Source of the DNA: Augochlora pura
Taxonomy: Eukaryota; Arthropoda; Insecta; Hymenoptera; Halictidae
Length of the DNA: 64,000 nucleotides
Assembly: GCF_028453695.1 (NCBI RefSeq)
Contig: NC_135781.1
Coordinates: 5,282,779-5,346,778 of the forward strand
Direction of reading: 5' to 3'
The first letter of the stretch is position 1; every line of letters starts with the position of its first letter. Under the pieces are notes generated by a model, which made no database searches, was not told where the DNA came from, and saw only the letters and a program-made list of their open reading frames with translations. Both the position numbers and the translations under genes were made by a program. Shown in pieces: positions 50,701 to 62,154 of this stretch.

Positions 50701-52376
50701 CGCACGTGGTCACACGGACGAAGTTACGAGACTGATTATACTTCGTCTACGAGGGTCGCACGATGGTTTATTAAATGCGACTTTCTGGGAGGACCACTTT
50801 CACGGTCGATATGATCCTCCTTTTTCAAAAACGTCTCTAACGTCGAACTGTTATCGCGTTCCTATGATAAAACTATTGGCGACAATAACTTATTGCCAGT
50901 TCTTTGTATGGTTATCTCGATTTAAACAAAATATTTATATTCCAATATCAATCGTACCCGAGTCTACTGTCAACCAATGAGTGTGTATTCATGAATAATT
51001 GATATCAGTAGAAAATAGAATAAACTAAAAAATGATTTAAATAATATAAAATAAGAAAAATAACATTTGTTATTCGGAACCAGAACGTTAAGTTAAGCTA
51101 TCATACTTTTATTTCACAGTACTGGAAACATTTTATTCGAAGCGAGGAAGACTATCAAAATTGGATCAATATTTCGGAGTAATTATAAGCAACTTATTTG
51201 TTTCGGAGTGGACTACTGATTACAGACATTATCTGGCGTTTAATCGGATTTTAGTTATTCAGTAAACGCGTTGAAGAACATTGTTTCTAAACTAATCGCG
51301 ATTCAATTACGCTTTAAATGCAACTTCAAGGAATTAAACTGATTATTGTAACTTGAATCGGTCCGTTGAAGGGCTGGGAGCGAAATTACGAACTCGCGGA
51401 GATAGGAAAAAGAGGCTTGCGGGAAGCAGAACAGCGGCTCTTCTTCTGGTAATTAGAAGCAGACAAGTGTGTGCTACACAACAGCATCATTCATTGCACG
51501 GTTAGAATTGAAAAGATTTTCAGCCGGGTTTCGTAGAGACGAGCACAATATTCGATAAAACATTCGAACGAAAAAGCTGTTTACCCTGGCGTCGTTTACC
51601 CCTTCCTTTTTCAAATGCGCGGCCGACCGCGTGGATGGAAATCATGCACCGTGGAAATTGTTACACTATACCGATAATCGATTAATTCACGATCCCTTGG
51701 AGAAGGCTTTGGCCGTTATTTCTAAATATACACAATATCCTCGCTATAGCAACATTCTATTAGGCTCTATTCATTGGATATCCATTAGTTTCGGCCGTAA
51801 CAGAGGCACATGCAGTAAATTAAGTTATACAGGCACCCGTTCGGTCGTGACTAAGTGACGCAATTAAGCGAACTCGGTTTTGCGAAACTCGAGTTTTGCC
51901 AGAGTCGCACACTTTCCTCTCCGTGAGAATCGGAGTCATGTGTGAATGATATTATAACGTAGACGTCACGAAGTTTCAATTAACTTTTCCTCTGACGGAA
52001 TACGCATTCATATCCTTTTTAAATGACGGAGACTTTCGTTTGGTATTGTTCGTGTAATCAAGTTTACTGCTGCATCGGCGTGCGGAAAAGATCATTTTGG
52101 CGCGATATTACCGTGTCGTTAAATTTAACGATAACGACGATATACAAATTTGAAACATCTATTGGTGCTCTCGGAAGACTTTCTAATGAATATTTGTATT
52201 CAATTCGAATTTTAGGAGAACAAAATTTGTCCAAATGAATGTTACGTCGAGTGAATTTTATGTTATCCATTCACGTGACAATGAATTTGTTTATCTCGAC
52301 TCGTAGACGTGTTTTTAGAAATATCGGTTTTCAAGCATGTAAAATATGATTTGTTCTTACTGAAATAATTTAAATT
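41764..52376. other. Gene desert, probably long 5' introns of the TNFAIP8-family gene or intergenic
   Basis: About 10.6 kb with no recognisable exon. GC-rich patches at 43.5-44.3 kb and 46.2-46.8 kb carry chance open frames, including 206 codons at 43694-44314 minus. A perfect CRE-type TGACGTCA octamer sits near 46253. A simple-sequence block is listed separately. Confidence 0.4.
43243..43312. repeat. AT-only simple sequence block
   Basis: About 70 bp composed almost wholly of A and T in imperfect TATAATATTATA-type palindromic units. It lies just upstream of a GC-rich patch. Confidence 0.7.
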
Positions 52377-52900
52377 TTAGGCGCGCACTAACCTCTGCTG
52401 ATGTTCTGGGTCGCGGATGCGAGCCCAACACTCAACAATGAAGTTTCTCTTTTCCCGACGGTCAGAGGATAGAATATTGGATCTATTGTTTTGTTTACGT
52501 TTCACTTTGCATGGGTAACGAATTTCACCGGATGAACGAGGCTCCAGACGAAACGTTTTCGCGAACGGAACGCAACTAACACAAGTCACGAAAACATGGA
52601 AAAAAAGACGAAAATTCCACCGGCTACGATAGTCAGACTGCTCAGGCTCTAACACTGTCTCTTCGAGCGAACGAACGACGTCTGTTGTGCTGCGAACCCA
52701 CCCTGGTTACCATGGAATCATCGTTCCGCGAGGTGGGGCGCGTGAGGCAGAGCCAGCTGCGCTCGGCTCGGGCAACTTCGCAGTGTCGGAGTGAGAGTTT
52801 CCTTCTTCACAGTGTGCGTCAGCAGCTCATTGTGGTGGTCATTGAATTGGAGTCGTAGACGTCAGTAGACGTAGACACCGAAGAATTTCGTGCGGTCATG
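52377..52900. promoter_or_regulatory. GC-rich island with a possible non-coding first exon (minus strand)
   Basis: CpG-rich block with a minus-strand donor-like site (CAGAG/GTTAGT) near 52390 and no coding frame of quality. It could be a distal promoter and untranslated first exon for the TNFAIP8-family gene, whose first coding exons are 11 kb downstream on the same strand. This is inference; a plus-strand promoter is equally possible from sequence alone. Confidence 0.3.
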
Positions 52901-53619
52901 CAATTCTAGGCCCACGATAATAAATTCATGTGCCTTTCCTATTACGTCTATGTAACATGCAATGTGGAATTTTTAATGATTTGTAATTCAATCGCTGAAG
53001 TCATATGATTACGACTGAAAAAATTGTATGTTTCCTCGTATTGTTTGAGATATCCTACAACCCTTCATCAATACCATTATTGCTAATTTAAATGTCAATA
53101 TTATTATATAAGTTTCATAAATTAATACAAACACTCGACTGTAGTGTCAAAAAACGGAGAGAGTGATGAAAGTAATTGAAAATTCAACATTAGAACACAT
53201 TATAGTTTAATGTAGGAGAATATACGTTTTCATTGGTATATAAGGTTTTACAAAAGGATAAAATAAAAATTACAAATGCTCATACATATATTTATTGTTT
53301 TATTATAACTTTTAAACACTTTGCTGTGTTTCAATTATGCTGCTAGTTTTCTTTTCACTTCTGGCATGTGCTTTCTAGACCTTTAATAATTAAACGACAT
53401 AGTTGAAACAAAAGCATTAATTACGCATTAAGAAATCATAATATTCTTCTTAATTGACATTTTTAGAATAAATGGTTCTCTGCACAGAGAACCTGTAAGA
53501 ACTACATAAACATTAGAGGCAAAATGCAAAACTGTTACTTTTTTTCTTTCACATATTATTTCTGTGCGCTTGATATGGTATTTAGTTGTTGCAAGTACTT
53601 TACATAAATGTTTATAACA
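52901..53619. other. AT-rich 3' flank of PGGT1B
   Basis: No gene is visible. TTTATT hexamers near 53290-53305 (AATAAA on the minus strand) could be the PGGT1B poly(A) signal. Confidence 0.4.
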
Positions 53620-54830
53620 TTACCATACTTCGTGCAGTTTTAATAAATGCTTATATGCTCTGTCAGAGATATTAAAAGCAGCATTTAATATACATAAACC
53701 AGATTCTCCCATTAAGCTTAGACCACATATACCTAGAAGCAAAGAAGTTAGTATTACCTATTTCTATTGATTTGGAAAATTGATGCTTTCATATTGGTAA
53801 TAACTCTTATATACCTAAGTATGTATGAAGAGGATCAGGATGGTTATCAGCACATTTTGCCAATCCTCCTGTAATGTTATCTTGAGTTTCAAGAAGAAAT
53901 GCTCTGTTCTCATCGGGGTCTGAAAACTTGTTAACGTCGAGCATTTGTAGGGTTGCACCAACCCAAAAGCTATAGCAGGTATCAGACGGTTTTCCAGGTC
54001 GTCCATGAAAGCCACTGTCTTGTTTCATGAGGCACCATCTTCTTAGTCTATTTAATTGATCGCTTGTCAGGACATTGTGAAGCTCATTCATGAGAACTAG
54101 ACTAGCTACGGCACAGAATGTAGATCCTCCATGTGATTCAAGGCCAGGTCCTTGTCCCATTCCGCCATCATATGACTATAATTATTGTTGAGATATTGTG
54201 CTATGATAAAATTAAGTAAACAAAGCCAGTTTTTGTTAATACTCTTTATAAGCAAACTGAAATTGAATAAAGATGAAGACTTACAATACTGTTTAAAATG
54301 TAGTCAATGGTTTTCACTTTGTCTACTCCTGACCAATCATTCAAGATGCTGGATATACAACAAGCACAGTAAAGAAATCTCATGTCGCTTTCGTTCTCGC
54401 TGCTGTTATCTATTATAACGGCTACAAAAGAGCCATCTGGATTCTGACAAGCTCGTAAACCTTCGATAATGGACTTTCTGTCCACTCTGCTTAAATCATC
54501 TCCAAGAATTAGAAGGGTGACAAGCCCAAGATAAGTCATTGCTAAATGACCACACTGATATTTTGGAACATCTTTTGGTATCATCGTAGATGGTTGGAAA
54601 CCAGAGCGTGCCCCAGCTCCGGTGACTTGTAGCCTATAGATCCACTCAATTGCTTCTAGTTTCGTTTCTTTGCTAAGATCGTTTAAGCAATTTAATATAT
54701 CGAGTCCCGATATAGCAAAGAAAGCTATAGCTAGTCTGGAATAATCATGATCTGCTAAACGACTAGGCACCACTTGCAGTAACCTTTGAAAATATTTAGC
54801 ATGCTTTTTCGTTGCTAATTGTGGCGGCAT
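53620..54830 (-). CDS. PGGT1B: Geranylgeranyl transferase type-1 subunit beta
   Basis: Three exons (54830-54285, 54175-53815, 53732-53620) encode 339 aa (human 377). The start MPPQLATKKHAKYFQRLLQV aligns with the human HVRFFQRCLQV region. Prenyltransferase beta repeats follow: LAIAFFAISGLDILNCL, GHLAMTYLGLVTLLILGDDL, GLESHGGSTFCAVASLVLM, HGRPGKPSDTCYSFWVGATL and LHTYLGICGLSLMGESG. The three zinc ligands of the family are present as Asp247 and Cys249 (SDTCYSFW) and His299 (DPLHTYLG). The enzyme pairs with the shared FNTA alpha subunit and attaches geranylgeranyl to CaaX proteins ending in Leu, such as Rho and Rac. The shorter length reflects shorter N and C termini. Divergent from ZFR. Confidence 0.95.
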
Positions 54831-55483
54831 GTTGAACGATATCGTTGAACAAAGATGAAATACTACTTGAACTATAGGTCGACGTACTAAAGAAGATAAC
54901 GTTAAAATTTGTTGTACAAGTCGGAAAGAAGTCCATTAGAATAGGCAGTACGTAAAGTCTACTAGAGTGCGCTTCAATTTCACTGATATGTATCGTAGAT
55001 GTATGCGTGTAGGAATACGTTGCAGTAACTTGCTGGCAGGGGGCGTTGAAAAAATTCGTTAAACGCACGCGTCGCCGGCAAACTAGCCCTTCCTTGCGCA
55101 CGCCGGACGTTCGTCGCAACACTCACCAGCCGCGAAAATTTCGCAAACTACATACTACACCGGAAAACGGAGATAACGACAAACACGCAGTAAGTTAAGT
55201 TCCAATTAACCGTATACATTTGTCCGCTTCGTGAATACTTTCTCGCGGTAGTTCTCTGGCTAGTACGGTAGCGCGTTGATTTGCGCGGAGGTAGTTTGTC
55301 GGAGGACGACGCAGGGTTCTCGTGGAAGCGGCCACTGAGGGCGCGGCATTCTTGCAATTGTTGCGCCCGGCTCCAACAGAATAACCAATAGGAGCCGCGG
55401 CAGCGCCGCCATTCTATCGAGTTCGTGGCACGCCCTACAACTTCCTCCATTGTCCTTCTTTCCGGGATTCTCTGCGAGGAAGG
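54831..55483. promoter_or_regulatory. Bidirectional PGGT1B/ZFR promoter
   Basis: A 653-bp region between opposite start codons, GC- and CpG-rich in its right two thirds. It contains chance frames on the minus strand (54796-55122, 55148-55528) with no homology. Head-to-head spacing of this size with high GC suggests a shared housekeeping promoter. Confidence 0.5.
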
Positions 55484-58400
55484 ATGGCTCAGAACAATTA
55501 TTTTGGGTTTACTCACGGCGGAACGCAATATGGGTACGAAATCGATTGCATACCATAATTATTAAGTAGCTAGTGTTAAGTTTATCAAAAAATCGCGACG
55601 GTAACTACGTTGGCGGGAGTAATAATTGTTCGTTAAAATCGGTGCACGCGAGAGCCCAGCCGGCTTGGCCGCCATTTTTTGCTGAGAGTTAGAGCGTCCA
55701 TCGAGCGTCTCTCCCGGGCACGGATCCGATAGAGGTCTTTTTCGTTTTGCCCGTTTCCAGTTCTCATTTTATACCTCGTGCGTAACAAAATATATTTATT
55801 CTTCTAAATAGAGCGACCAGTGCAGCCGCTTATCAAACTGGTCAAGCGGGATACGCAGTAACTCCAGCGGCAACCGCCGCCACGTATACTCAACGACCCG
55901 CTGCCGCCGCGGCTACAGGTTACGAAACTTACCAAGCGGCAGCCGCTGCAGCTGCTACAGGGACCACTTACGCTGGTAATTTTATCATTTTCACTTTTCA
56001 AGTTGATAGTTCGTCGTGTCAGTCGAATTGCATTCGATTTTCTTTCTTCTAGCTGCGAACCCTGGTACTGTGGCCCAAACTTACGACTACGGTTACGGAC
56101 GCGCTGCACCTGCAGCTACATACGACGCTACTAAAACGTATTATCAACAACCTGCAGCAGCAGCTGCAACTTATACTACTACAGAAACTCATTATCAAGC
56201 AGCGAAACCTGCATATAGTACGACCAGTGCCTACACAGGCACGGCAAGGCAAGCTACTACTACTGGACAAGCTAAAACATACCAAGCATCCAGTACTGCG
56301 TATCAGCAATCTAATCCAACACAGAGTGCAACATATTCTTCAGGATACACTGCGCCAGCTACACCAGCTGCAACACCATCGACAGCAACAAATAGTAAGT
56401 GTTTATTGTAATATATATTACATAATTGCGTCTAATTGTCGCCAAAATTCAAAATCCTGTGTGAACGTCCTGTTAACCGTGATATAGGCACTAATAATAT
56501 GAAATTGATCCTCTGGCTATTGAATTATTCATGAATGCAAATATATAATTCTACTAATGTTTCAAGCCGTACATAATTTGGAAATTTAGTAGAACGAAAT
56601 GTATTTGCAAATTGAAAGATGAATATAAATTCAATGTTATATAGAAAATTCATAATAGTATCGTATAATGTACTTTCAAATACTCAGATGAATGCGTAAA
56701 ATACTTGTACCAATGAGTACAAGTTAGTAGGATGGTACCATGAATACCAAGAATTGACTCCTCCAAAGTTTGAGGTTTCAATTTCATTTCCCTTAGAAAC
56801 GGCGAGTACAACGTATTCCGGCTACGACGCAGCGCTATATAGCGCTGCGACTATGTATGTAGCCCAACAGAGTGCAAACAGCAATTCGACTAACCAGAAG
56901 ACTGGAGGTTGGCAGGGCTACCCACGGAAAACATTTGGAGCTGCAGGGGGAGCGATGAAGGCAATGCGGCCCAAACAGCCCCCCAAACCTCAACAGCTTC
57001 ACTATTGCGATGTCTGTAAGATCAGCTGTGCTGGGCCACAAACATATCGCGAGCATTTGGAGGGACAGAAACATAAGAAGAAGGAGGCCTCTCTAAAGGT
57101 ACCACAACAACCACCAGCACGCGGAGCAGGAAACAGTCTACGATGTGAGCTTTGCGACGTCACTTGTACTGGAAATGATGCATATGCTGCTCACATCAGG
57201 GGTGCCAAACATCAGAAAGTTGTTAAACTGCACACAAAACTTGGAAAACCTATACCAAGTGCGGATCCAACTGTTTTGAATCCAAAACCTGTAGCTACTG
57301 TTAAAACTACCGGCGCTAAGAAGCCTACAATAACGGCCACACCTAAAATTAATTTTGTTGCTTGTAAGTATTTCACGTTCGAATATATCGAACACTTAAA
57401 TTCGTATAAAATATCTCAGCATTTAATTGTATTTATAATTCCAATGGTGCTCTTTTTACAGCTGGAAATTTGGGAACTGTGAACCAGAATCAGACTGCGG
57501 AAATTAAAGCAGAAGAAGTAACAGCGGAAGAGACTGTAGAGGAGGCTGCTGTTGATGAAAAAGATATCCAGCCGGTTGGTCAAGAATACATAGAAGAAAA
57601 TAAATCTGAAGATGGCAAAATTATAAGTTTCAATTGTAAGCTTTGCGAATGCAGATTTAATGATCCTAATGCCAAAGATATGCATATGAAAGGAAGGAGG
57701 CACAGATTTGCTTACAAAAAGAAAGTTAATCCAGATTTAGTTGTTGACATGAAACCAAGTTTGAAACAAAGGAAATTGTTAGAAGAAAAATTACGTAGGC
57801 AACAAATGCGTGATGAATATATACGACGTCGTGAAGAAATTAGTCAATTAGGACCGATGGGTCCGATGATGGATGAAGAAATGATGTATTGGGAAGAACG
57901 TCGACGGTACGAAGAAGAATGCGAGTATTATGAATGGTATAGACGTTACGGACGTGGACCGGGAGCTCCACCAATGCCACGACCTTTCCCTGGACCACCT
58001 CCGATGATGATGTTCCCTGGTCCTCAGCGCAGACCAGATTCATCCGATGACAAACATGTATTAGCCCATCACACAAATATTTATCCAAAGGAACAAGAAC
58101 TTCTAGCAGTTCAGAAAATAGTGTCAGATACAGAGAAAGCATTGAAATTCGTATCTGATACTTTAGCAGAAGCTGGTAATTACTTGAATTTTTCTTATTG
58201 ATTTGTTACCTTTATATTAAAGGAGATTAATGGAAATATTACTTACAATTGCAGGAAAGAAAACTGCAAGTCCAGTAACTACAAATGCTGCACCAGCAAC
58301 CCCGGCGGCACCTGTTCAACAGCAGCAACAATTAAATGCAGACACAACAAAAGCAAAAGAAGAATCCGATAAAAAGAAAAGTACAACCCCACAGAAAGAA

Positions 58401-61400
58401 GATGGTAGCGATGGCAATTTGTTTTCGTTCCAGAAAGAAAAAGAAGATTCGAGAATACTTAGGGGCGTCATGCGCGTCGGCAATTTGGCAAAGGGGCTTC
58501 TTCTATCTGGCGATAACCATGTTTGTCTAGTAGTTCTATGTGCAGAGAAACCAACAAGGTTAGTCATAGATAGCTACTGTTACATTATTTTTACGTTTAC
58601 TTGTATATTCACCATATTGTTCTCTTGCAGGACGTTATTAAATAAAGTTGCTGAAATTCTGCCGGCACAATTGAAGATTGTAGCTCCCGAGGATACATAC
58701 AATGTTGGGAAACATCCGGAATCTGCTGCTTTAACAGTTTCTGGAGGCAGCGTAACTGTCAGTGTAACGCTCACCAGTCCTTTAATGCGTGAAACTCCTA
58801 AACCAGCAGCTGTTGCAGGTAATTTGAACGTTTTACATTTTCATAGTGGCCAAGAAAAGGATAACTATGTGTACGTAATGTATTTTAACAATTTTACAGA
58901 AAACGTCTTTTATTTTCATGCTCTTTTCTCAAACACGTGTTGTTTCGGAATTACGTTTGTTCTTTTCATGGCCCGAAAGCTTTTTTGTAAATTTTTTAAG
59001 CACCAGGAAGATGCAGGGGCAGCCACGGACTTCAACGGTTGTCAGTGTATATACGCTCTAACATACAAAATTCCTTCCCTTTCTAATGCAGCTGCAATTT
59101 GGTGTGTCCACGATTGACATATGGTTAATAAACCGTAATAAAAAAGAAAATGAAGAAAAAAAATACAATGTGTAAGAGCGTACATAAAAATATCACAATA
59201 AGCCATTAAATTTTAACGGAAAAGAGAGAGCGTAAACTTGATACGGTTAAGACGTTTTTCTTCAGTTTAAGTTATCTCGTAGTAACACATTCTATAAGTC
59301 ATACAATAAGTAGAGCTGGAGTCTCCAGTAAAGAAGAGTATGCTAACAATGAACGTGGACACGCTTTTGGTATGAGGAAACAACGCTGAGGCAATCTTAA
59401 AACTATGGACTTTTTGATCATGCATAGATAATCTAAAAATGAATCAACCCTCTATCATCGAATGTTGTACGTATGCTGTACAATGCGTAGTAAATTCTAC
59501 ATTCTAACCGACGATTCTTTTGATAATGTTACTTTCCGTATTCGATTTTGAGTAACGTTATCACTTCGAGTGAGAACCGTCGGTCGTTCTTTTCGAAAAT
59601 ATTCGATCTGTAAAAGGACGTACAGAAATGGAAGCAACTCAACATTGTCGCGTACTACATTCGATTAGGTTTATTTTTGTTTTGATGAAAATGTTGTAGG
59701 CTTATAGTCCTCAAGCAATTAATCTGCTTGAGCTAAAGTATAATCATAGAGGGAAAACCCAAATTGGGCATGATCAAACACTCTAAGTGTTGTCTAAGCG
59801 TGTTGTGCTTTCTTTGTTGGAATCTCAGATAATGCTGGACAGCAGCAACAGGGAGCTGCTCAACCGCAAACAACGCCCACGGCGCCCGCTGTGACGAAAC
59901 CAGATCCACCAGATGTACTTCCCAAGGCTAAGTGTTTGGAGGCTTTAGCTGCACTCAGGCATGCCAAGTGGTTTCAGGTTTGAATCAATCAACTCTCAGT
60001 TCAAGATCTCGAATTGTCGGTGCCATTTTTGTTGGCACTAAACGATTGTTTTCTGTTATTTTTTCCTAAATACGCGAAACGCGTGCAAGTTGTCCTCTCT
60101 CTCTGTCCGCCAAAAAGAGCAGTCTTAGAACTTCCAGCCTTGTGACAAATTTTATTTTTATTATCATCTTCTTGTTGATATGATTTTGTCTGAAACATTT
60201 ATTTGATCACGTTTGATGTTCGCATTCTTTATGTCTGCCAATCCAATTTGTCCACTGATGAATTTTTATGAGAGAACCATTAGGTTACGTAGAGTTGTTT
60301 GATACCGTAGATATTCTATGTGAGCGACAGTGGCAACATTTGGTTATTGGCAATTGCTTTCGAACAAAAAGATATGTATATATATGCAATATGATTTATG
60401 AAGTAGTAACATTCAACGTGTAATCAGATAGTCTCAGACAAGAAGTTTAAGCATTATGTAAGTGTGAACTGTAGCAATTACTACATTGATGCACACTGAA
60501 AACTTACATTTGCTTTACTTTCAATCATCAACATCCAGAATAATAGCAACCTATTTGCGGAAAGTCATTTCAAAGTATATAACTTTTCTTCAAAGAATGT
60601 AGTTTTGTTTGTTTTGTTTATAATGCACAACTGCTTTATGATGCTTATGGATAAGCTTATTCATTATTCTGGATTTAACCTTAATGCATTGTAGCCTAGA
60701 CTGAGTCTGTTCTAGGTCTGTCTTAGAAGTTCTTAACATTACCATCTTTGTACTTTATAAATATGTATCTTATTCTATGCTTTCTACACAATGTGCGTTG
60801 TACGCACTGTTGAATGTTACAAGACAGACAAGCACAAACACACAGTGGTGTCATAACTATATCGGGTGTTTTTCCAATTATAAGTTCAAGAAGTCTATTT
60901 GGCACATTGTCGAGTGTACATTTTTTTCGAATACGCTGTACGTTTTTTTTAAATATTATGTTAGGTATTATTCAGGACGTAATTAATAAACACCCGATAA
61001 TTTTGATATGGGCTAATACTCTAGGGGTTATAGGCACGAGGCTGGGAGGATAGCTAAAGCCCACACAAAGCAAATTAAAAGTAGTTTAGGGCGTCGCATC
61101 TTCAGAAGATACAGAGATTTTAATGAATATATTACGTTGTGAGCACTAAAGCATTACTCATATTTAACAGGCTAGAGCTACATCGCTGCAGAGCTGTGTT
61201 ATGGTCATTCGCATAATGCGTGATCTTTGTAACCGCGTACCTACCTGGGGACCACTGAACCCATGGGTTAGTATTGAACAATTTCTCTAAAATATTTGTT
61301 TCTTACTTAAAAATCTGTATATGCTTATTGCATGTTTTAACTCTAATGTAAACTCTTTTTTTTTTTTAAATAAAACTAAATTATTTTCCATCTTTTCTGT

Positions 61401-62154
61401 TTGAATGTTGCTAGTTCAATACATAAGCAAAATTAAATTATTATTTAATACCTCTTAGGCTTTGGAGCTATTGACCGAGAAAGTGATCAGCACTGCTGGA
61501 GGACCTCTCAGTCCAGGAGAAGCTTTACGACGACTCCTTGAATGCGTCGCTGGAGGAATATTGCTTCCTGGAAGTCCAGGTACTTTTTCTTATCTCTTCC
61601 TTGATGTTTGTTAATTGTAATGATTAACAAAACAAATTTAACTACAAAATAATTCAGTGCAATAATATGATGATAAAGATGACGAGACTGAGCGTATCGT
61701 GATTTTCATTGTTGATTCTAAAATCGAGTTTTTCGACTTTTTTGTCACTGTGAATACTTCATGATATAGCGTAGATGATTTGGCAATCTGACCTTTTAGT
61801 TCATGTATTAAAACTTATGCTGATTTTAGAATAGATTGTAACATTTATCTATGATATTTTCGTACAGGATTGTCTGATCCATGTGAAAAGGAACCAGTTG
61901 ATGCAATTGGTAATATGACAGCTCAACAAAGGGAAGATATAACTGCTTCAGCGCAACATGCTTTGCGATTAGTTGCGTTCCGTCAAATTCATAAAGTCCT
62001 TGGTATGGAACAACTTCCTCCACCTAAATATAGTAAGGGACGATTCGCCAGAAAGCGAAGACGTGACAATAGTAATGGGGAAGGAACGGACAGTGAAGCT
62101 TCAAAAAAAGATAAAAAAGCAGAGGAGATCAAAATGGAGACGGACTCCAAATAG
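55484..62154 (+). CDS. ZFR: Zinc finger RNA-binding protein (ZFR; fly Zn72D)
   Basis: Eleven coding exons: 55484-55533, 55812-55975, 56053-56394, 56797-57363, 57462-58175, 58255-58558, 58631-58818, 59829-59977, 61171-61266, 61459-61579, 61868-62154. All are GT-AG and in phase, giving 993 aa (human 1074). The N terminus is Ala/Tyr/Thr/Gln-rich and disordered. Three U1-type C2H2 fingers start at about residues 256 (CDVCKISC), 302 (CELCDVTC) and 433 (CKLCECRF). An acidic, Arg- and Pro-rich linker leads to the DZF domain (about 675-960), with RILRGVMRVGNLAKGLLLSG, WFQARATSLQSCVMVIRIMR and DITASAQHALRLVAFRQIHK. The nucleotidyltransferase-like DZF domain dimerises with NF45-type partners. ZFR binds double-stranded RNA, influences splicing and editing and, in flies, dosage compensation. 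A basic KRRRDN tail is likely nuclear. Confidence 0.95.
60861..60998. repeat. Short perfect inverted repeat in ZFR intron 8
   Basis: ATCGGGTGTTT at 60861-60871 is exactly inverted at 60988-60998, with about 116 bp between. It could form a stem in the intron or be the relic of a small element. Confidence 0.6.
60985..61140 (+). pseudogene. Possible decayed RNase H-type retroelement fragment
   Basis: Inside ZFR intron 8, one plus frame reads HPIILIWANTLGVIG, resembling the W-x-P-x-H-x-G-I-x-G-N motif region of RNase H domains in non-LTR retrotransposons. After an apparent frameshift the next frame reads EAGRIAKAHTKQIKSSLGRR, resembling the following NE-x-AD-x-x-AK segment. The key His and Asn-Glu positions are mutated and the frame is broken. 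The match is short and recalled from family knowledge, so it is tentative. Confidence 0.3.

Noticed and set aside
58559..59117. Open frame running from ZFR exon 6 and 7 through their introns
   Set aside because: The donors at 58559 and 58819 and the acceptor at 58630 give the conserved DZF sequence; the read-through parts are AT-rich intron.
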